From NCBI GenBank assembly GCA_020634815.1, contig JACKBA010000025.1, positions 32,146 through 96,145 on the forward strand: DNA of 64,000 nucleotides. The letters are read 5' to 3'. This DNA is from Caldilineaceae bacterium. Its GTDB lineage: Bacteria; Chloroflexota; Anaerolineae; Caldilineales; Caldilineaceae. The position numbers and the translations under genes are program-made. Positions 24,998-33,999 of the stretch are shown here, in pieces. The notes beneath the pieces were generated by a model. It was not told the origin of the DNA. It ran no database searches and saw nothing but the letters and a program-made list of their open reading frames with translations. Each line of letters opens with the position of its first letter. Position 1 is the first letter of the stretch.

Positions 24998-26863
24998 ATG
25001 GCAAATCCCACTGGTAAAGTCGCTATCTTGATTGTCAACGGAGGTCATACCAGCAGCGACGATCGCTGGATCCGCCTTTGCCTGGAGCGGATCGCAAGGT
25101 TTACCGTTTACCCGGAATACCATATTTATCTTTGGAACAACCGGCTTGGCGCACCGCAACTGGATACGTGGCTTCTGGCGCGGCCCCGGCTGACCTTGCT
25201 CACCGCCGCCCCATACGAGCAACTTCACCACCCATACCGAACGCCTCTACAGCGGCTCTATCACCAGGCCAGAGAAGAAGGCGCAACGTATATCGTTACC
25301 CTGGACAGTGACGCCCACCCACTGAAAGCCGGCTGGTTGACGCCGCTGCTCGCAGCACTCGGCGAGGGTGCTGCGTTGGCCGGAGTCTGGCGCGACGAGA
25401 TGGGTTCTGCCATCCGCCCCTATGTTCACCCGTGCTGCCTCTGCACAACCGTGGATTTCGTCGAACGCCACCAACTTCGTTTCGACTTCAACGATGCCGG
25501 TCAGCCGCCTTCCGACAATCTGTCTCACTTTACCTGGGTTGCCGAGGCTGAAGGTCTGCCTATCCGCAAACTGACGCGCAGCAATCGGCGATCTTTCCAC
25601 TACCTGATGGGCGCCATCTATGGAGGCCTGATCTATCATCACGGGGTGAACAGCCGGGAGCCGGTAAGTGATCGCATTAGCGCCAAGGGGGATGCCCAGA
25701 ACAATCACTTCAGTAAACTGCGGGATGAGGCAGCAACGCACCTTTTCAACGACGATGATAGCTACCTCGGCTGGTTGCGCGGCGAAGATGCACCAGCGGG
25801 ATGCAGTGACCTGTTCGAACAACTAGATCAACTTGCCCTGTATACTGCCGTCGGCGGAGGAGAAAAGGGGCCAAGACTGCATCGGGCGAAAGGAGTTCTG
25901 CTTGACCAATTCAGAAACGGGCGCGATCTGCGCACCTGGAAAACGCTAATCCGCAGCCATCTTCGTGAGACACCGGTAGTTGGTGAACTGTTGACTCGCT
26001 TGGCGGGAAGAATCCGCGATCCCCGCAAAGAAATATCGAAGTTCGTTACCAATCCATTTACGATGGAAGATTTGGCTCCGCCATCTGCGCATGGCTGGAC
26101 GATTGAGAAACCGCCGGATTATGTTGGAATTGGATCGCCAAAGGCCGGCACAACCTGGTGGCACGCGCTGCTCCTTGAGCACCCGCAAGTGGCGCCCAAC
26201 CGCACCAGGCGAAAAGAGCTACACTACTTTGAGCACTTTCAACACACTGGGATGACTCCAGCGCAGATTGAACTGTACCGACTTGCCTTCGCCAGCCCGC
26301 CAGGCGCGATCTGTGGTGAGTTTTCGCCCACCTATCTGGCGTACCCACACTGTATCGAACATCTGGCGACCGCTGCCCCCGAAACAAAGATCATCGTCAT
26401 CCTGCGCAACCCAGTTGACCGCTTCATTTCGCACTTGAACCACCTCAAGAGGGGTCCACGCCGGCATAGCATGTCTCAAAACATGAGTGAGCAGCAACTA
26501 AAGGTATACGACACATTCTCGTGTTATAGCGAGGCAACATTGCACAGTCTATATAGTGTCGGCCTTGCTCAGCTTTTTCGCCATTTTGACCGGAAGCAAA
26601 TCCTGATCTTGCAGTTTGAAAAGTCTGTGGTAGATCCGCCGGGCGAACTGGCGCGCACCTACAGCTTCCTTGGGGTTGATAACCGGTATGCGCCAAGAAA
26701 CATCACTGCTCCGCATAATGTTCGCCCCTATGTGATCGCCAAACCCTCCGCTCAGGAGCGCGCCAGACTGGCCGCCTGTTTTGCCGATGATGTGGCACGG
26801 ACCTGCGCATTGTGCCCGGAGATTGAGTTGAGTCTGTGGCCTGATTTTATGCACCAAGCATAA
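24998..26863 (+). CDS. Glycosyltransferase-sulfotransferase fusion protein
   Basis: A 621-residue two-domain protein. Residues about 1-260 look like a GT2/GT-A domain: VAILIVNGGHTSSDDRW, YHIYLWNNRL, then IVTLDSDAHPLKAGWL (DSD metal site) and CLCTTVDFVERH. Residues about 370-610 are a PAPS-dependent sulfotransferase: VGIGSPKAGTTWWHALLLEH (5' loop), GEFSPTYL, VILRNPVDRFISHLNHLKRG (3' loop) and KQILILQFE. One polypeptide could thus add a sugar and sulfate it. No stop or frame disturbance separates the parts. The start ATG 24998 is the first in frame with a credible N-terminus. Confidence 0.82.
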   Translation: MANPTGKVAILIVNGGHTSSDDRWIRLCLERIARFTVYPEYHIYLWNNRLGAPQLDTWLLARPRLTLLTAAPYEQLHHPYRTPLQRLYHQAREEGATYIVTLDSDAHPLKAGWLTPLLAALGEGAALAGVWRDEMGSAIRPYVHPCCLCTTVDFVERHQLRFDFNDAGQPPSDNLSHFTWVAEAEGLPIRKLTRSNRRSFHYLMGAIYGGLIYHHGVNSREPVSDRISAKGDAQNNHFSKLRDEAATHLFNDDDSYLGWLRGEDAPAGCSDLFEQLDQLALYTAVGGGEKGPRLHRAKGVLLDQFRNGRDLRTWKTLIRSHLRETPVVGELLTRLAGRIRDPRKEISKFVTNPFTMEDLAPPSAHGWTIEKPPDYVGIGSPKAGTTWWHALLLEHPQVAPNRTRRKELHYFEHFQHTGMTPAQIELYRLAFASPPGAICGEFSPTYLAYPHCIEHLATAAPETKIIVILRNPVDRFISHLNHLKRGPRRHSMSQNMSEQQLKVYDTFSCYSEATLHSLYSVGLAQLFRHFDRKQILILQFEKSVVDPPGELARTYSFLGVDNRYAPRNITAPHNVRPYVIAKPSAQERARLAACFADDVARTCALCPEIELSLWPDFMHQA

Positions 26864-26872
26864 GAGAATCGT

Positions 26873-27568
26873 ATGATTGTCTCACACAAATACAAGTTCA
26901 TTTTTATCAAGACAGCCAAGACTGCGGGCACATCGACCGAAATTGCGCTCTCCAGGATCTGTGGCCCAGACGATATCATCACGCCATTCATGATTTCCGA
27001 AGATGAAGAACTCAGAATGTCAATGGGGGGACGCGCTCCTCAGCATTACCTGCCCAAGCCGAGGGACCACAGCGTCAAAGGCTTGATCCAATGGGTCTGG
27101 ACCCGCAAACGAAAACCATTGCTCATGAGCCATTCTTCCGCCCAAGAGATCAAGGCACATGTAGGAACGCTGGTGTGGGATACCTACTTCAAGTTCTGCT
27201 TTGAGAGAAATCCGTGGGACAGAGTAATCTCTCACTACTATTTTAGGCATCAATCAGAGCCTCGTCCTACACTGGCGAGGTATGTGGCTGCGCAAAGATT
27301 TCGCCGTCTTAAGCGCGCTGGGATCGATCTGTACACAATCAATGGCGTAGTCGTAGTGGACAGAATCTGCCGTTATGAGAACTTGGCCGCTGACTTGGAT
27401 GCTGTGCGAAGGCAATTGGGGATTCCAGAGGCTTTGGAATTGCCGTTCGCAAAATCACAATTTCGCCTCGATCGGCGAAGCTATCGTGACATACTGGACG
27501 ATGATCAGAGAACGAAGATTGCGGAATTCTTCAAGGACGAGATCAATCTGATGGGATATGAGTTCTAG
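26873..27568 (+). CDS. Sulfotransferase family 2-like protein
   Basis: A 231-residue protein of the Sulfotransfer_2-like group. The 5' PAPS loop is FIFIKTAKTAGTSTEIAL (K-T-A-G-T core), and the 3' loop is CFERNPWDRVISHYYF. An internal RKPLLMSHSSAQEIK block is also common in this group. Its short length, about 230 residues, is typical of bacterial carbohydrate sulfotransferases. Base composition is visibly more AT-rich than the flanking 60+% GC genes, starting about here and lasting to about 31.9 kb, which suggests a separate origin for this block. Confidence 0.82.
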   Translation: MIVSHKYKFIFIKTAKTAGTSTEIALSRICGPDDIITPFMISEDEELRMSMGGRAPQHYLPKPRDHSVKGLIQWVWTRKRKPLLMSHSSAQEIKAHVGTLVWDTYFKFCFERNPWDRVISHYYFRHQSEPRPTLARYVAAQRFRRLKRAGIDLYTINGVVVVDRICRYENLAADLDAVRRQLGIPEALELPFAKSQFRLDRRSYRDILDDDQRTKIAEFFKDEINLMGYEF

Positions 27569-27594
27569 CGTTGTCATTGCATAGGAGAATTCGT

Positions 27595-28590
27595 ATGCTG
27601 GTATTTGTGACAAGTGTAGTGCATCCAGACAACTGCTATTCATACGAAAAGATCTGGCAATTGTTGAACAACACGCTCTATTCTGTTTGTAGTCAACAGG
27701 ATCAGGACTTTCGGGTCATTGTGATCTGTGGCAAGCAGATGCCCCTCTTCCATCACGCAGAACTCATCAATCGTCACACCGAGTTCATTGTGGTCGATTT
27801 CCCCGGTGATTTAGAAGCGGCAGCAAACAACTTCAAGCGTCTGGGAAATCTATCGCTACCACCCGATGACGTGTACTGGTTCAGGAACCCGGCGAATGCT
27901 GATTGTGAAACAAAAACCGGGGTGCGCAGCCTGGTTATACAAGTCTTGCGTCGAAAAATCGGCGTGCGCAGCCTGGCTCGTCAAGTGCTACGTGGAACAG
28001 AAGACCCAGAGGAAGTTCATTCAAAAGAGCGCCGGATTGCCCTGTCCCTATTCAGGGTAGACAAAGGGTCAAAATTACTGATCGGTATACTAGCCGCAAA
28101 AAAGTACACCCCTGAATACATGTTGATCTTTGATGCCGATGACTATGTTGGCAATGATATTTCGGCCTATGTAAACACTCACCCGGGCGAAAATGGCTGG
28201 ATAATGGCGTCTGTTTACAAAATGGAGGGTGACATGGTAGCCCCAATTTATGCACCCTATACGGTTTGTGGAACGGGGAATATCTTCAGCTTCTCTTTGC
28301 TAATGGAGGATATATCGCCAAAAGTATCGGAAAAAAGTACACAGAACGAGTTATTTGAACACGTCGATTCTGAATTTCTTATGTTCATTCTCGGCACCCA
28401 TCGGCAGGCCAGATTGTATTACGAGCAAAAAGGTCGTCCATTGCAAGAATATCCATATAGAAGTGCTGTCTATTTGGTTGGACACGGTGAGAATCATTCG
28501 GAAAGAATCCCAAGGCCACGCGGGTGGGAAAAAAGTCGAGGAATGGTTCCTGTTTCGCCAGAATTGAAACGCTATTTCAACATTGTATAG
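27595..28590 (+). CDS. Glycosyltransferase-like protein with DADD motif
   Basis: A 331-residue protein starting MLVFVTSVVHPDNCYSYEKI. It carries a likely GT-A metal site MLIFDADDYVGNDI near residue 182 and a C-terminal block YRSAVYLVGHGENHS. A closely spaced pair of similar segments, VRSLVIQVLRRKI and VRSLARQVLRG (about residues 108-138), indicates a small internal duplication. The ATG at 27595 has an AGGAGAATTCGT ribosome-binding site; an earlier in-frame codon at 27571 is less likely. No named family is recognised; the DxD context and neighbours favour glycosyl transfer. Confidence 0.6.
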   Translation: MLVFVTSVVHPDNCYSYEKIWQLLNNTLYSVCSQQDQDFRVIVICGKQMPLFHHAELINRHTEFIVVDFPGDLEAAANNFKRLGNLSLPPDDVYWFRNPANADCETKTGVRSLVIQVLRRKIGVRSLARQVLRGTEDPEEVHSKERRIALSLFRVDKGSKLLIGILAAKKYTPEYMLIFDADDYVGNDISAYVNTHPGENGWIMASVYKMEGDMVAPIYAPYTVCGTGNIFSFSLLMEDISPKVSEKSTQNELFEHVDSEFLMFILGTHRQARLYYEQKGRPLQEYPYRSAVYLVGHGENHSERIPRPRGWEKSRGMVPVSPELKRYFNIV

Positions 28591-28642
28591 TTCGATCGAT
28601 AAGCCAACTGCTTGAGCTCGGAACCAACCGCACGGAGGCAAA

Positions 28643-29437
28643 GTGGCTTTCACAAGATATTTGAAATACGTGAGACGATTTAGGATCGATCTGACGAAGG
28701 CAATCTGTCCGATTACACGGAAAGCCCTCAAACAGATGCGATTTGAACAACTGAAAAACAGTGTCAACCGCTCAGAAAGATATCGTTACGTATACATCAA
28801 TAATCCAAAGACCGGTTGTAGCACGCTAAAGACCGCCTTAGTCGAACTGGAACTAGGCGACGCAAAACACTCCATCGATCTATCTGATCCTCGCTCCATC
28901 CACGGTGAGCCGTCACCCTTGCGCCAGCATCCACCGATCTGGCCATCACCGACGCTTAGCCGACTTGTGCAGCAGGGATACACTTTTGTCAGCTTTACTC
29001 GCAATCCCTATACCCGGCTGGTCTCTTGTTATCTTGATAAGATCGCCAATAACGTGTTGGATTGGCCCCTTATTTTTCACGACTTGCCCAGCCAAAGGCA
29101 ACCGGAGAGTTTCGCTGAATTCGTTCACCAAATCGTGCCTCAGGCGGACCTGGAAATGAACCCTCATTGGCGACCGCAGGTTGCGAATCTGCTCTTTGGC
29201 CAAATCCCCTACACCTTTATCGGTCGATTCGAAGCTTATGCCGAGGATTTCGTGCGCGCATTTGCAGCAATAGGCGTGATCGGCGAGGCTGTGCCTAAGC
29301 TCCGTCACCTGAACAAGAGCCACTCTCAAGGTGTTGACCTGAGTGAATTCTATGACGAAGAGTTGCACACGTTGGTTTATCAGCGCTACCGGGCGGACTT
29401 TGAGGCATTTGGATATGCCTATGCTTTACCTGAGTAA
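28643..29437 (+). CDS. Sulfotransferase family 2-like protein
   Basis: A 264-residue protein with 5' loop YVYINNPKTGCSTLKTAL and 3' loop FVSFTRNPYTRLVSCYLDKI, the N-P-K-T-G and R-N-P-Y-x-R-L-x-S-x-Y-x-D-K signatures of the carbohydrate Sulfotransfer_2 group. The start is a GTG at 28643 behind a GGAGG site (CGGAGGCAAA). A basic N-terminal 35 residues precede the P-loop. The stop overlaps the ATG of the next gene by one base. It would transfer sulfate to a glycan hydroxyl from PAPS. Confidence 0.82.
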   Translation: MAFTRYLKYVRRFRIDLTKAICPITRKALKQMRFEQLKNSVNRSERYRYVYINNPKTGCSTLKTALVELELGDAKHSIDLSDPRSIHGEPSPLRQHPPIWPSPTLSRLVQQGYTFVSFTRNPYTRLVSCYLDKIANNVLDWPLIFHDLPSQRQPESFAEFVHQIVPQADLEMNPHWRPQVANLLFGQIPYTFIGRFEAYAEDFVRAFAAIGVIGEAVPKLRHLNKSHSQGVDLSEFYDEELHTLVYQRYRADFEAFGYAYALPE

Positions 29438-30231
29438 TGTATAACTGTCTGATAATGGGTTCTGGACGCAGTGGCACCAGCATGGTGGCTGGCACCCTGG
29501 CACGTGCCGGCTACTTTATGGGAGCGCAACTCTATGAGCCACGGGCGTCCAACCCCAAAGGCTTCTATGAAGATGTCGAGGTCAACGCCATCAATGAGGA
29601 GATTCTTGCGTCTGTCACGCCCTGGGTGCCGCCCAGTTTCCGACCGGGTCCGGTATACAGTTCTTTGCGCCGCACACTGTTCCGCGGAAAACCTGGCGCC
29701 GGCGAGCGGTGGTTGTCTCAAGTGCGTCCGGGTGTCCCCATGCGATCAACGCCGGAAATCGATGCACGAATCCAGCGGCTTATACAGAACAAAGTATACT
29801 GCTTGAAGGATCCCCGCTTCTGCTACACCTTGCCACTCTGGCGGCCCTGGCTAGAGCAAACGCGTTTTATCTGCGTGTTTCGGGAACCGACCATCACGGC
29901 GGCCAGCATGATGAGCGAGCTGCGAGCGGTTCCCAAATTGGCCTCGCTAAAGCTGGGCTATGCCGATTGTTTGCAGATTTGGCAGTTGATGTATAGCCAT
30001 GTACTGGATATCCATCGCCATCTAGGCGAATGGCTATTTTTACACTACGATCAAGTATTGCACGGTACAGCCCTGGATACACTAGGCACATTTCTGGACG
30101 TTGCCCCAGACTGGACATTTCCCGATCCACTGCTGCAGCGGACGCAGCCAAGGTGCGAAGCCCCTGAATCTATAGACCGGGTATACAAACAACTGTGTGC
30201 CCAGGCAAAGTACAACCAGGAATTACGATGA
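29437..30231 (+). CDS. Sulfotransferase-like protein
   Basis: A 264-residue protein with the 5' loop LIMGSGRSGTSMVAGTLARA (GSGRSGTS) at its extreme N-terminus and a degenerate 3' loop CVFREPTITAASMMSEL. The block NPKGFYEDVEVNAINEEIL is common in a sulfotransferase-like group of surface-glycan clusters. The usual arginine and serine of the 3' loop are arguably present (R...P....S) but the spacing is unusual, so activity is less certain than for its neighbours. It overlaps the genes on both sides by one and four bases. Confidence 0.72.
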   Translation: MYNCLIMGSGRSGTSMVAGTLARAGYFMGAQLYEPRASNPKGFYEDVEVNAINEEILASVTPWVPPSFRPGPVYSSLRRTLFRGKPGAGERWLSQVRPGVPMRSTPEIDARIQRLIQNKVYCLKDPRFCYTLPLWRPWLEQTRFICVFREPTITAASMMSELRAVPKLASLKLGYADCLQIWQLMYSHVLDIHRHLGEWLFLHYDQVLHGTALDTLGTFLDVAPDWTFPDPLLQRTQPRCEAPESIDRVYKQLCAQAKYNQELR

Positions 30232-30950
30232 GAAGCTTTATCATCTTTGGACAAGGGCGAAGTGGCAGCAAGCTTCTTGTTCACTTGCTTAAGTCCCACC
30301 CTCAGGTCCAGTGCGATGGAGAAATACTCGGCAAGAGAAATTGGCGAGGGGCAAAAAAGCTACCATACTGGCTTGTGCGTCGGTATCCGGTTCCCTACAT
30401 CCTCTGGAAAGCCGAAAGGTGTACTTATGATGTGTATGGTTTCAAATTGTTTGTACACCATATCACAGAAGCATCCAGAACGATTCATGCAGTCCTCGCT
30501 CGCGACTGGCAAATCGTTCACATCCAACGCCGTAACCTCTTTGACCAGGCAGTGTCAAGAGCGGTAGCGTCTACTACCATGCACTGGGGTGGGTTTCAAC
30601 GGCTCAAAGACCCCGATACCACCTATCTCACTATTCCACCAGAACGAGTACTTGTCATAGCTCAAGAGTATGTCAAGAATAGGCAGAGAATCCTACAGGT
30701 TTTAGCAAGTGTTCCCTATCTTACCGTCACCTATGAAGATGATCTGCTTGATGAGGCATCTCGAAACCGCAGTTGCGGGGCAATTTTCCAGGCGCTAGGC
30801 GTCGAACAGCGTCCGGTTTCATCCACCACACAACGCAGTTGGAATCGGCCCTACAGTGAATTGATTGCCAATTATTCCGAATTGCTGGACTTGATGGAAA
30901 CATCCGAAGCTCAGGCGTTACAGGCTGAATGGCGACGTCTTTTTGATTGA
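30228..30950 (+). CDS. Sulfotransferase-like protein (RRNLFDQ subgroup)
   Basis: A 240-residue paralogue of the protein at 8740-9426. It has FIIFGQGRSGSKLLVHLL (5' loop), VYGFKLFVHH, IVHIQRRNLFDQAVSRAVA (3' loop) and the C-terminal WNRPYSELIANYSELLDLME block. The ATG at 30228 overlaps the preceding stop (ATGA), so the open frame from 30195 is not used. As at 8.7 kb, a GH130-like gene and a copy of the same GT family follow, here with a GT2 gene in between. Confidence 0.78.
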   Translation: MRSFIIFGQGRSGSKLLVHLLKSHPQVQCDGEILGKRNWRGAKKLPYWLVRRYPVPYILWKAERCTYDVYGFKLFVHHITEASRTIHAVLARDWQIVHIQRRNLFDQAVSRAVASTTMHWGGFQRLKDPDTTYLTIPPERVLVIAQEYVKNRQRILQVLASVPYLTVTYEDDLLDEASRNRSCGAIFQALGVEQRPVSSTTQRSWNRPYSELIANYSELLDLMETSEAQALQAEWRRLFD

Positions 30951-30951
30951 T

Positions 30952-31887
30952 ATGACTATTCACATCACCGCCACAATCTGCACCCACAATCGGGCAGATA
31001 TGCTTTCCAGCGCGATTCAAAGCTTGCTGTCACAGACTTTACCACCCGAGCACTATGAGATCATTGTGGTAGACAATCATTGTACAGATGACAGCGCAGC
31101 GCTCGCAAGGGCATGGCAGGACCGTGTTGGACATGAACGGTTGCGATTGTTGCATGAACCACGCTTGGGACTTTCTCATGCCCGCAATACAGGGTTGCGA
31201 GCAGCCACGGGGGAGATCATCGCATTCATGGATGATGATGGGGTGGCCGAAGCGAGTTGGTTGGCTGAGCTGATGAACGCGTATGATGCTTTCCCTGATG
31301 CCTGGGCAATCGGTGGGAAGATCGTACCTGCTTGGGAGGGCAATCGGCCTTCCTGGTTGATCGATAGCCTGCTGCCGCAGCTTTCCATGCTTGATCTCGG
31401 TGACACAGCGCACCTTCTCGAGAAAGAAGAGATGTTGTTTGGTGCAAATTGCTCTTTCAGGCAGTGTGCGTTTGAAGAGCTTGGTCTGTTTCGCACAGAT
31501 CTGGGTCGACATGCCGATCAGATGTTGGGTAGCGAAGAAACCGAATATCAGAAACGCATCCTCCAGCATGGCAAAAGCGTGGCCTATACGCCCCATGCAG
31601 TCGTGCATCACTGCGTAGTGGCTGAACGTCTGCAAAAACGCTACTTTGCTCGACTCGCCCATGGCAAAGGGCGCACCAGTGCGATACTTGCGATGACCGA
31701 TCCTTGGCTGCGGAGCACGATCGTCCGCCGCATGGCGCGGGGCGGATTGGGCGTCGTCTGGCATTGGCTCATGCTGGCATTTCGTCCCTATGATGAACGC
31801 AGACAATTGCAATGTATGCGTGTGACTGCACACTGGGTAGGATTCACATCAGAAGTGTTGATGCGGGGTCGTCGACATGTTGTCTGA
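30952..31887 (+). CDS. GT2 glycosyltransferase
   Basis: A 311-residue family-2 glycosyltransferase. ITATICTHNRADMLSSAIQS opens the nucleotide-binding half, followed by EIIVVDNHCTDDS, GLSHARNTGLRAATGEIIAF, MDDDGVAEASW (DDD metal site), and an acceptor block LGSEETEYQKRI. The ATG is the second base after the previous stop. It ends 11 bases inside the next gene. This is the last gene of the visibly AT-rich segment. Confidence 0.86.
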   Translation: MTIHITATICTHNRADMLSSAIQSLLSQTLPPEHYEIIVVDNHCTDDSAALARAWQDRVGHERLRLLHEPRLGLSHARNTGLRAATGEIIAFMDDDGVAEASWLAELMNAYDAFPDAWAIGGKIVPAWEGNRPSWLIDSLLPQLSMLDLGDTAHLLEKEEMLFGANCSFRQCAFEELGLFRTDLGRHADQMLGSEETEYQKRILQHGKSVAYTPHAVVHHCVVAERLQKRYFARLAHGKGRTSAILAMTDPWLRSTIVRRMARGGLGVVWHWLMLAFRPYDERRQLQCMRVTAHWVGFTSEVLMRGRRHVV

Positions 31888-32938
31888 CAGAATCCTTCTG
31901 GACTCGACTCAGCTCGTTCCAGATAGGTGGCGACCTTCTCGGCCTTCGGCGACTGTGTGCATCTACAACCCGGCAATCGTCCGCTTTCGCGGCCGGCTGC
32001 TGATGGCTTACCGGGTAGACTTCGGCTACGAAAAGCCTTTCCGGGTCGCCACCGCCCTCTGCAGGCTGGACGAAGATCTGCGCGTGATCACGGAATCCGT
32101 GACGCCGTTGTCCGACACTATCGACGGTGGAGCCACCAATCACTACGACGCGCGCTTTCTAGTCTACCGGGATAGGTTGTTCGTCCACTATAACAACGAC
32201 TGGAACACGGTTCCCAACCAAATCCACCTGGTCGAGCTGGATCCCGATACCCTGCAGGCCCGTTCGCCGGCGCGGCTGCTGGAACTGGACGGGCCGCGCG
32301 CCCTCTGCGAAAAGAACTGGATGCTCTTCGAACATGACGGCGAGCTTTTCGTCATCTACTGGGTACAGCCGCATTGCGTGCTGCGCGCCGAGCTTGCCGG
32401 CGCCGAGCCGGTGCGCTGCACACCGGTCTATCGCACGGAGTGGGACACGCTGGCCTATCCCCGGCGTTTTGGTGCGCTGCGTAGTGGCACGCCGCCGGTG
32501 CGCGTCGGCGATAGCTACATTGCGCTCTTCCATTCACGCACGCATTCCCAGGAGTTGGCCCACGCTGCCCGCACCCCGGCGATGAACAAGCTCGGCCGCA
32601 TGCTTGGGCTACGCCGGGTCAAGCGCTGGCTGCGGGAGCGCTTCGCGCCCGTGCGCTACTATGGAGGCGTCTATGCGTTTGCGGCGACGCCCCCCTTTGC
32701 GCCCACGTACATCCGCCCTTCTCCTATCCTCTGGCCGGAACACGAAGGCCCACGCCAGCGGCCCACGCCCAGCCACATGGCGCCGCGTCGAGTCGTCTAC
32801 CCGTGCGGGCTCGTGCGCTGGGCTGACGGATGGCTGGCCTCGTATGGGGTCCACGACGAACGCGCTGTGCTGCGGGTATTTGCCCGCAACGAGGTTGAAG
32901 GGGAAGCAGGCGCACTGCCATCCTGGAGGGCGCCGTGA
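31877..32938 (+). CDS. Beta-propeller GH130-like protein, second copy
   Basis: A 353-residue paralogue of 9423-10514, with IYNPAIVRFRGRLLMAYRVDF, NHYDARF, CEKNWMLF, IALFHSR, GGVYAFAATPPFAPTYIRP and YPCGLVRWADGWLASYGVHD. The order and spacing of the blade motifs are the same, which supports a conserved fold and role. It is followed, with a four-base overlap, by the third copy of the 10511-type glycosyltransferase, exactly as in the first locus. Catalytic competence is unproven. Confidence 0.7.
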   Translation: MLSDRILLDSTQLVPDRWRPSRPSATVCIYNPAIVRFRGRLLMAYRVDFGYEKPFRVATALCRLDEDLRVITESVTPLSDTIDGGATNHYDARFLVYRDRLFVHYNNDWNTVPNQIHLVELDPDTLQARSPARLLELDGPRALCEKNWMLFEHDGELFVIYWVQPHCVLRAELAGAEPVRCTPVYRTEWDTLAYPRRFGALRSGTPPVRVGDSYIALFHSRTHSQELAHAARTPAMNKLGRMLGLRRVKRWLRERFAPVRYYGGVYAFAATPPFAPTYIRPSPILWPEHEGPRQRPTPSHMAPRRVVYPCGLVRWADGWLASYGVHDERAVLRVFARNEVEGEAGALPSWRAP

Positions 32939-33999
32939 ACGAATATCGCCCAGCGCCGGCCTACGCGGCGTGCGCCGAGGTGTGGGTGGTGACCACCTAC
33001 TACAACCCGGCTGGCTACCACACCAAGCGCGCCAACTACGAGCGTTTTGCCGCGCCGATTCGCGCCGCCGGCATCCCACTGGTGACCATCGAATGCGCAT
33101 TTGGCGAACATCCCTTTGAGCTGCCACCAGGGCCCCAGGTCATCCAGGTGCGCGGGCGCGATGCGATGTGGGTCAAAGAGCGCCTGATCAACCTGGCTAT
33201 CGCCCGGCTGCCCGCGCACGTCGCCAAGGTTGCCTGGCTGGACGCCGACATCCTCTTCACCAACCCGGACTGGGCGCAGCAGACCGCGGCGCTGCTCGAC
33301 AAGTGGCCGCTGGTGCAGCCCCAGGAACGCGTCGGCCGCATGGCACAGGGCCGGCTCACCTTTGCCGGGCGCAGCCGGCGCAGCTTTGCCTGCCAGCTCC
33401 AGCGCCGCCCGGAGTCGGCGCGGCTCGGCGCGGCGGCGCATGGCCAGCCAGGGATCGCCTGGGCGGCGCGCCGCGACCTCATCGCCCGGCACGGCGTGTA
33501 CGATGCGGCAATCCTGGATGGCGGCGACGAGTTGTTCGCTCACGCCGCCGGCGGCGGTCTGAACAGCCGCTGCGTCCGGGGGATTGCGTGCGCCTCTCTT
33601 CAGCATCGCCCCTTCCTTGTGGACAAAGGGTTGAATAGACTGTTGCGCATCCCGTGGCCGCGCCAAGTGGCGGACTGGTATCTGGCCCGCACCGCCGCAC
33701 TGCCGGTGGCCGCAGAGGACGAGCCTTTCTTCGCCCACTATCTGCGTTGGGCACAGCCCTTCGCCGCCGAAGTCCAGGGACGCATCGGCTGCGTGCCCGG
33801 CATGGCGCTGCATCTCTGGCACGGCGACCCGGTAAATCGCCAATATGGCAGCCGGAACGCGATCCTCAAGCGCTATCGATTCGACCCGGCTACCGACCTG
33901 GGCATGAACGCGGCTGGGCTGTGGGAGTGGGCCAGCGCCAAAGCGGGCCTGCACCGCGACGTGCAGGCGTACTTCACCTCGCGGCGCGAGGACGGATGA
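32935..33999 (+). CDS. GT-A-type glycosyltransferase-like protein, paralogue family copy 3
   Basis: A 354-residue protein that is nearly the twin of 10511-11575. VTTYYNPAGYHTKRANYERF, VAWLDADILFTNPDW, RSRRSFACQLQRRPESAR and LHLWHGDPVNRQYGS are all shared, and long stretches of DNA differ only at third positions. The start is GTG 32935. Its 3' end overlaps the convergent fucosyltransferase-like gene by 26 bases. The high identity suggests recent duplication or gene conversion between the 9.4-11.6 and 31.9-34.0 kb pairs. Confidence 0.74.
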   Translation: MNEYRPAPAYAACAEVWVVTTYYNPAGYHTKRANYERFAAPIRAAGIPLVTIECAFGEHPFELPPGPQVIQVRGRDAMWVKERLINLAIARLPAHVAKVAWLDADILFTNPDWAQQTAALLDKWPLVQPQERVGRMAQGRLTFAGRSRRSFACQLQRRPESARLGAAAHGQPGIAWAARRDLIARHGVYDAAILDGGDELFAHAAGGGLNSRCVRGIACASLQHRPFLVDKGLNRLLRIPWPRQVADWYLARTAALPVAAEDEPFFAHYLRWAQPFAAEVQGRIGCVPGMALHLWHGDPVNRQYGSRNAILKRYRFDPATDLGMNAAGLWEWASAKAGLHRDVQAYFTSRREDG

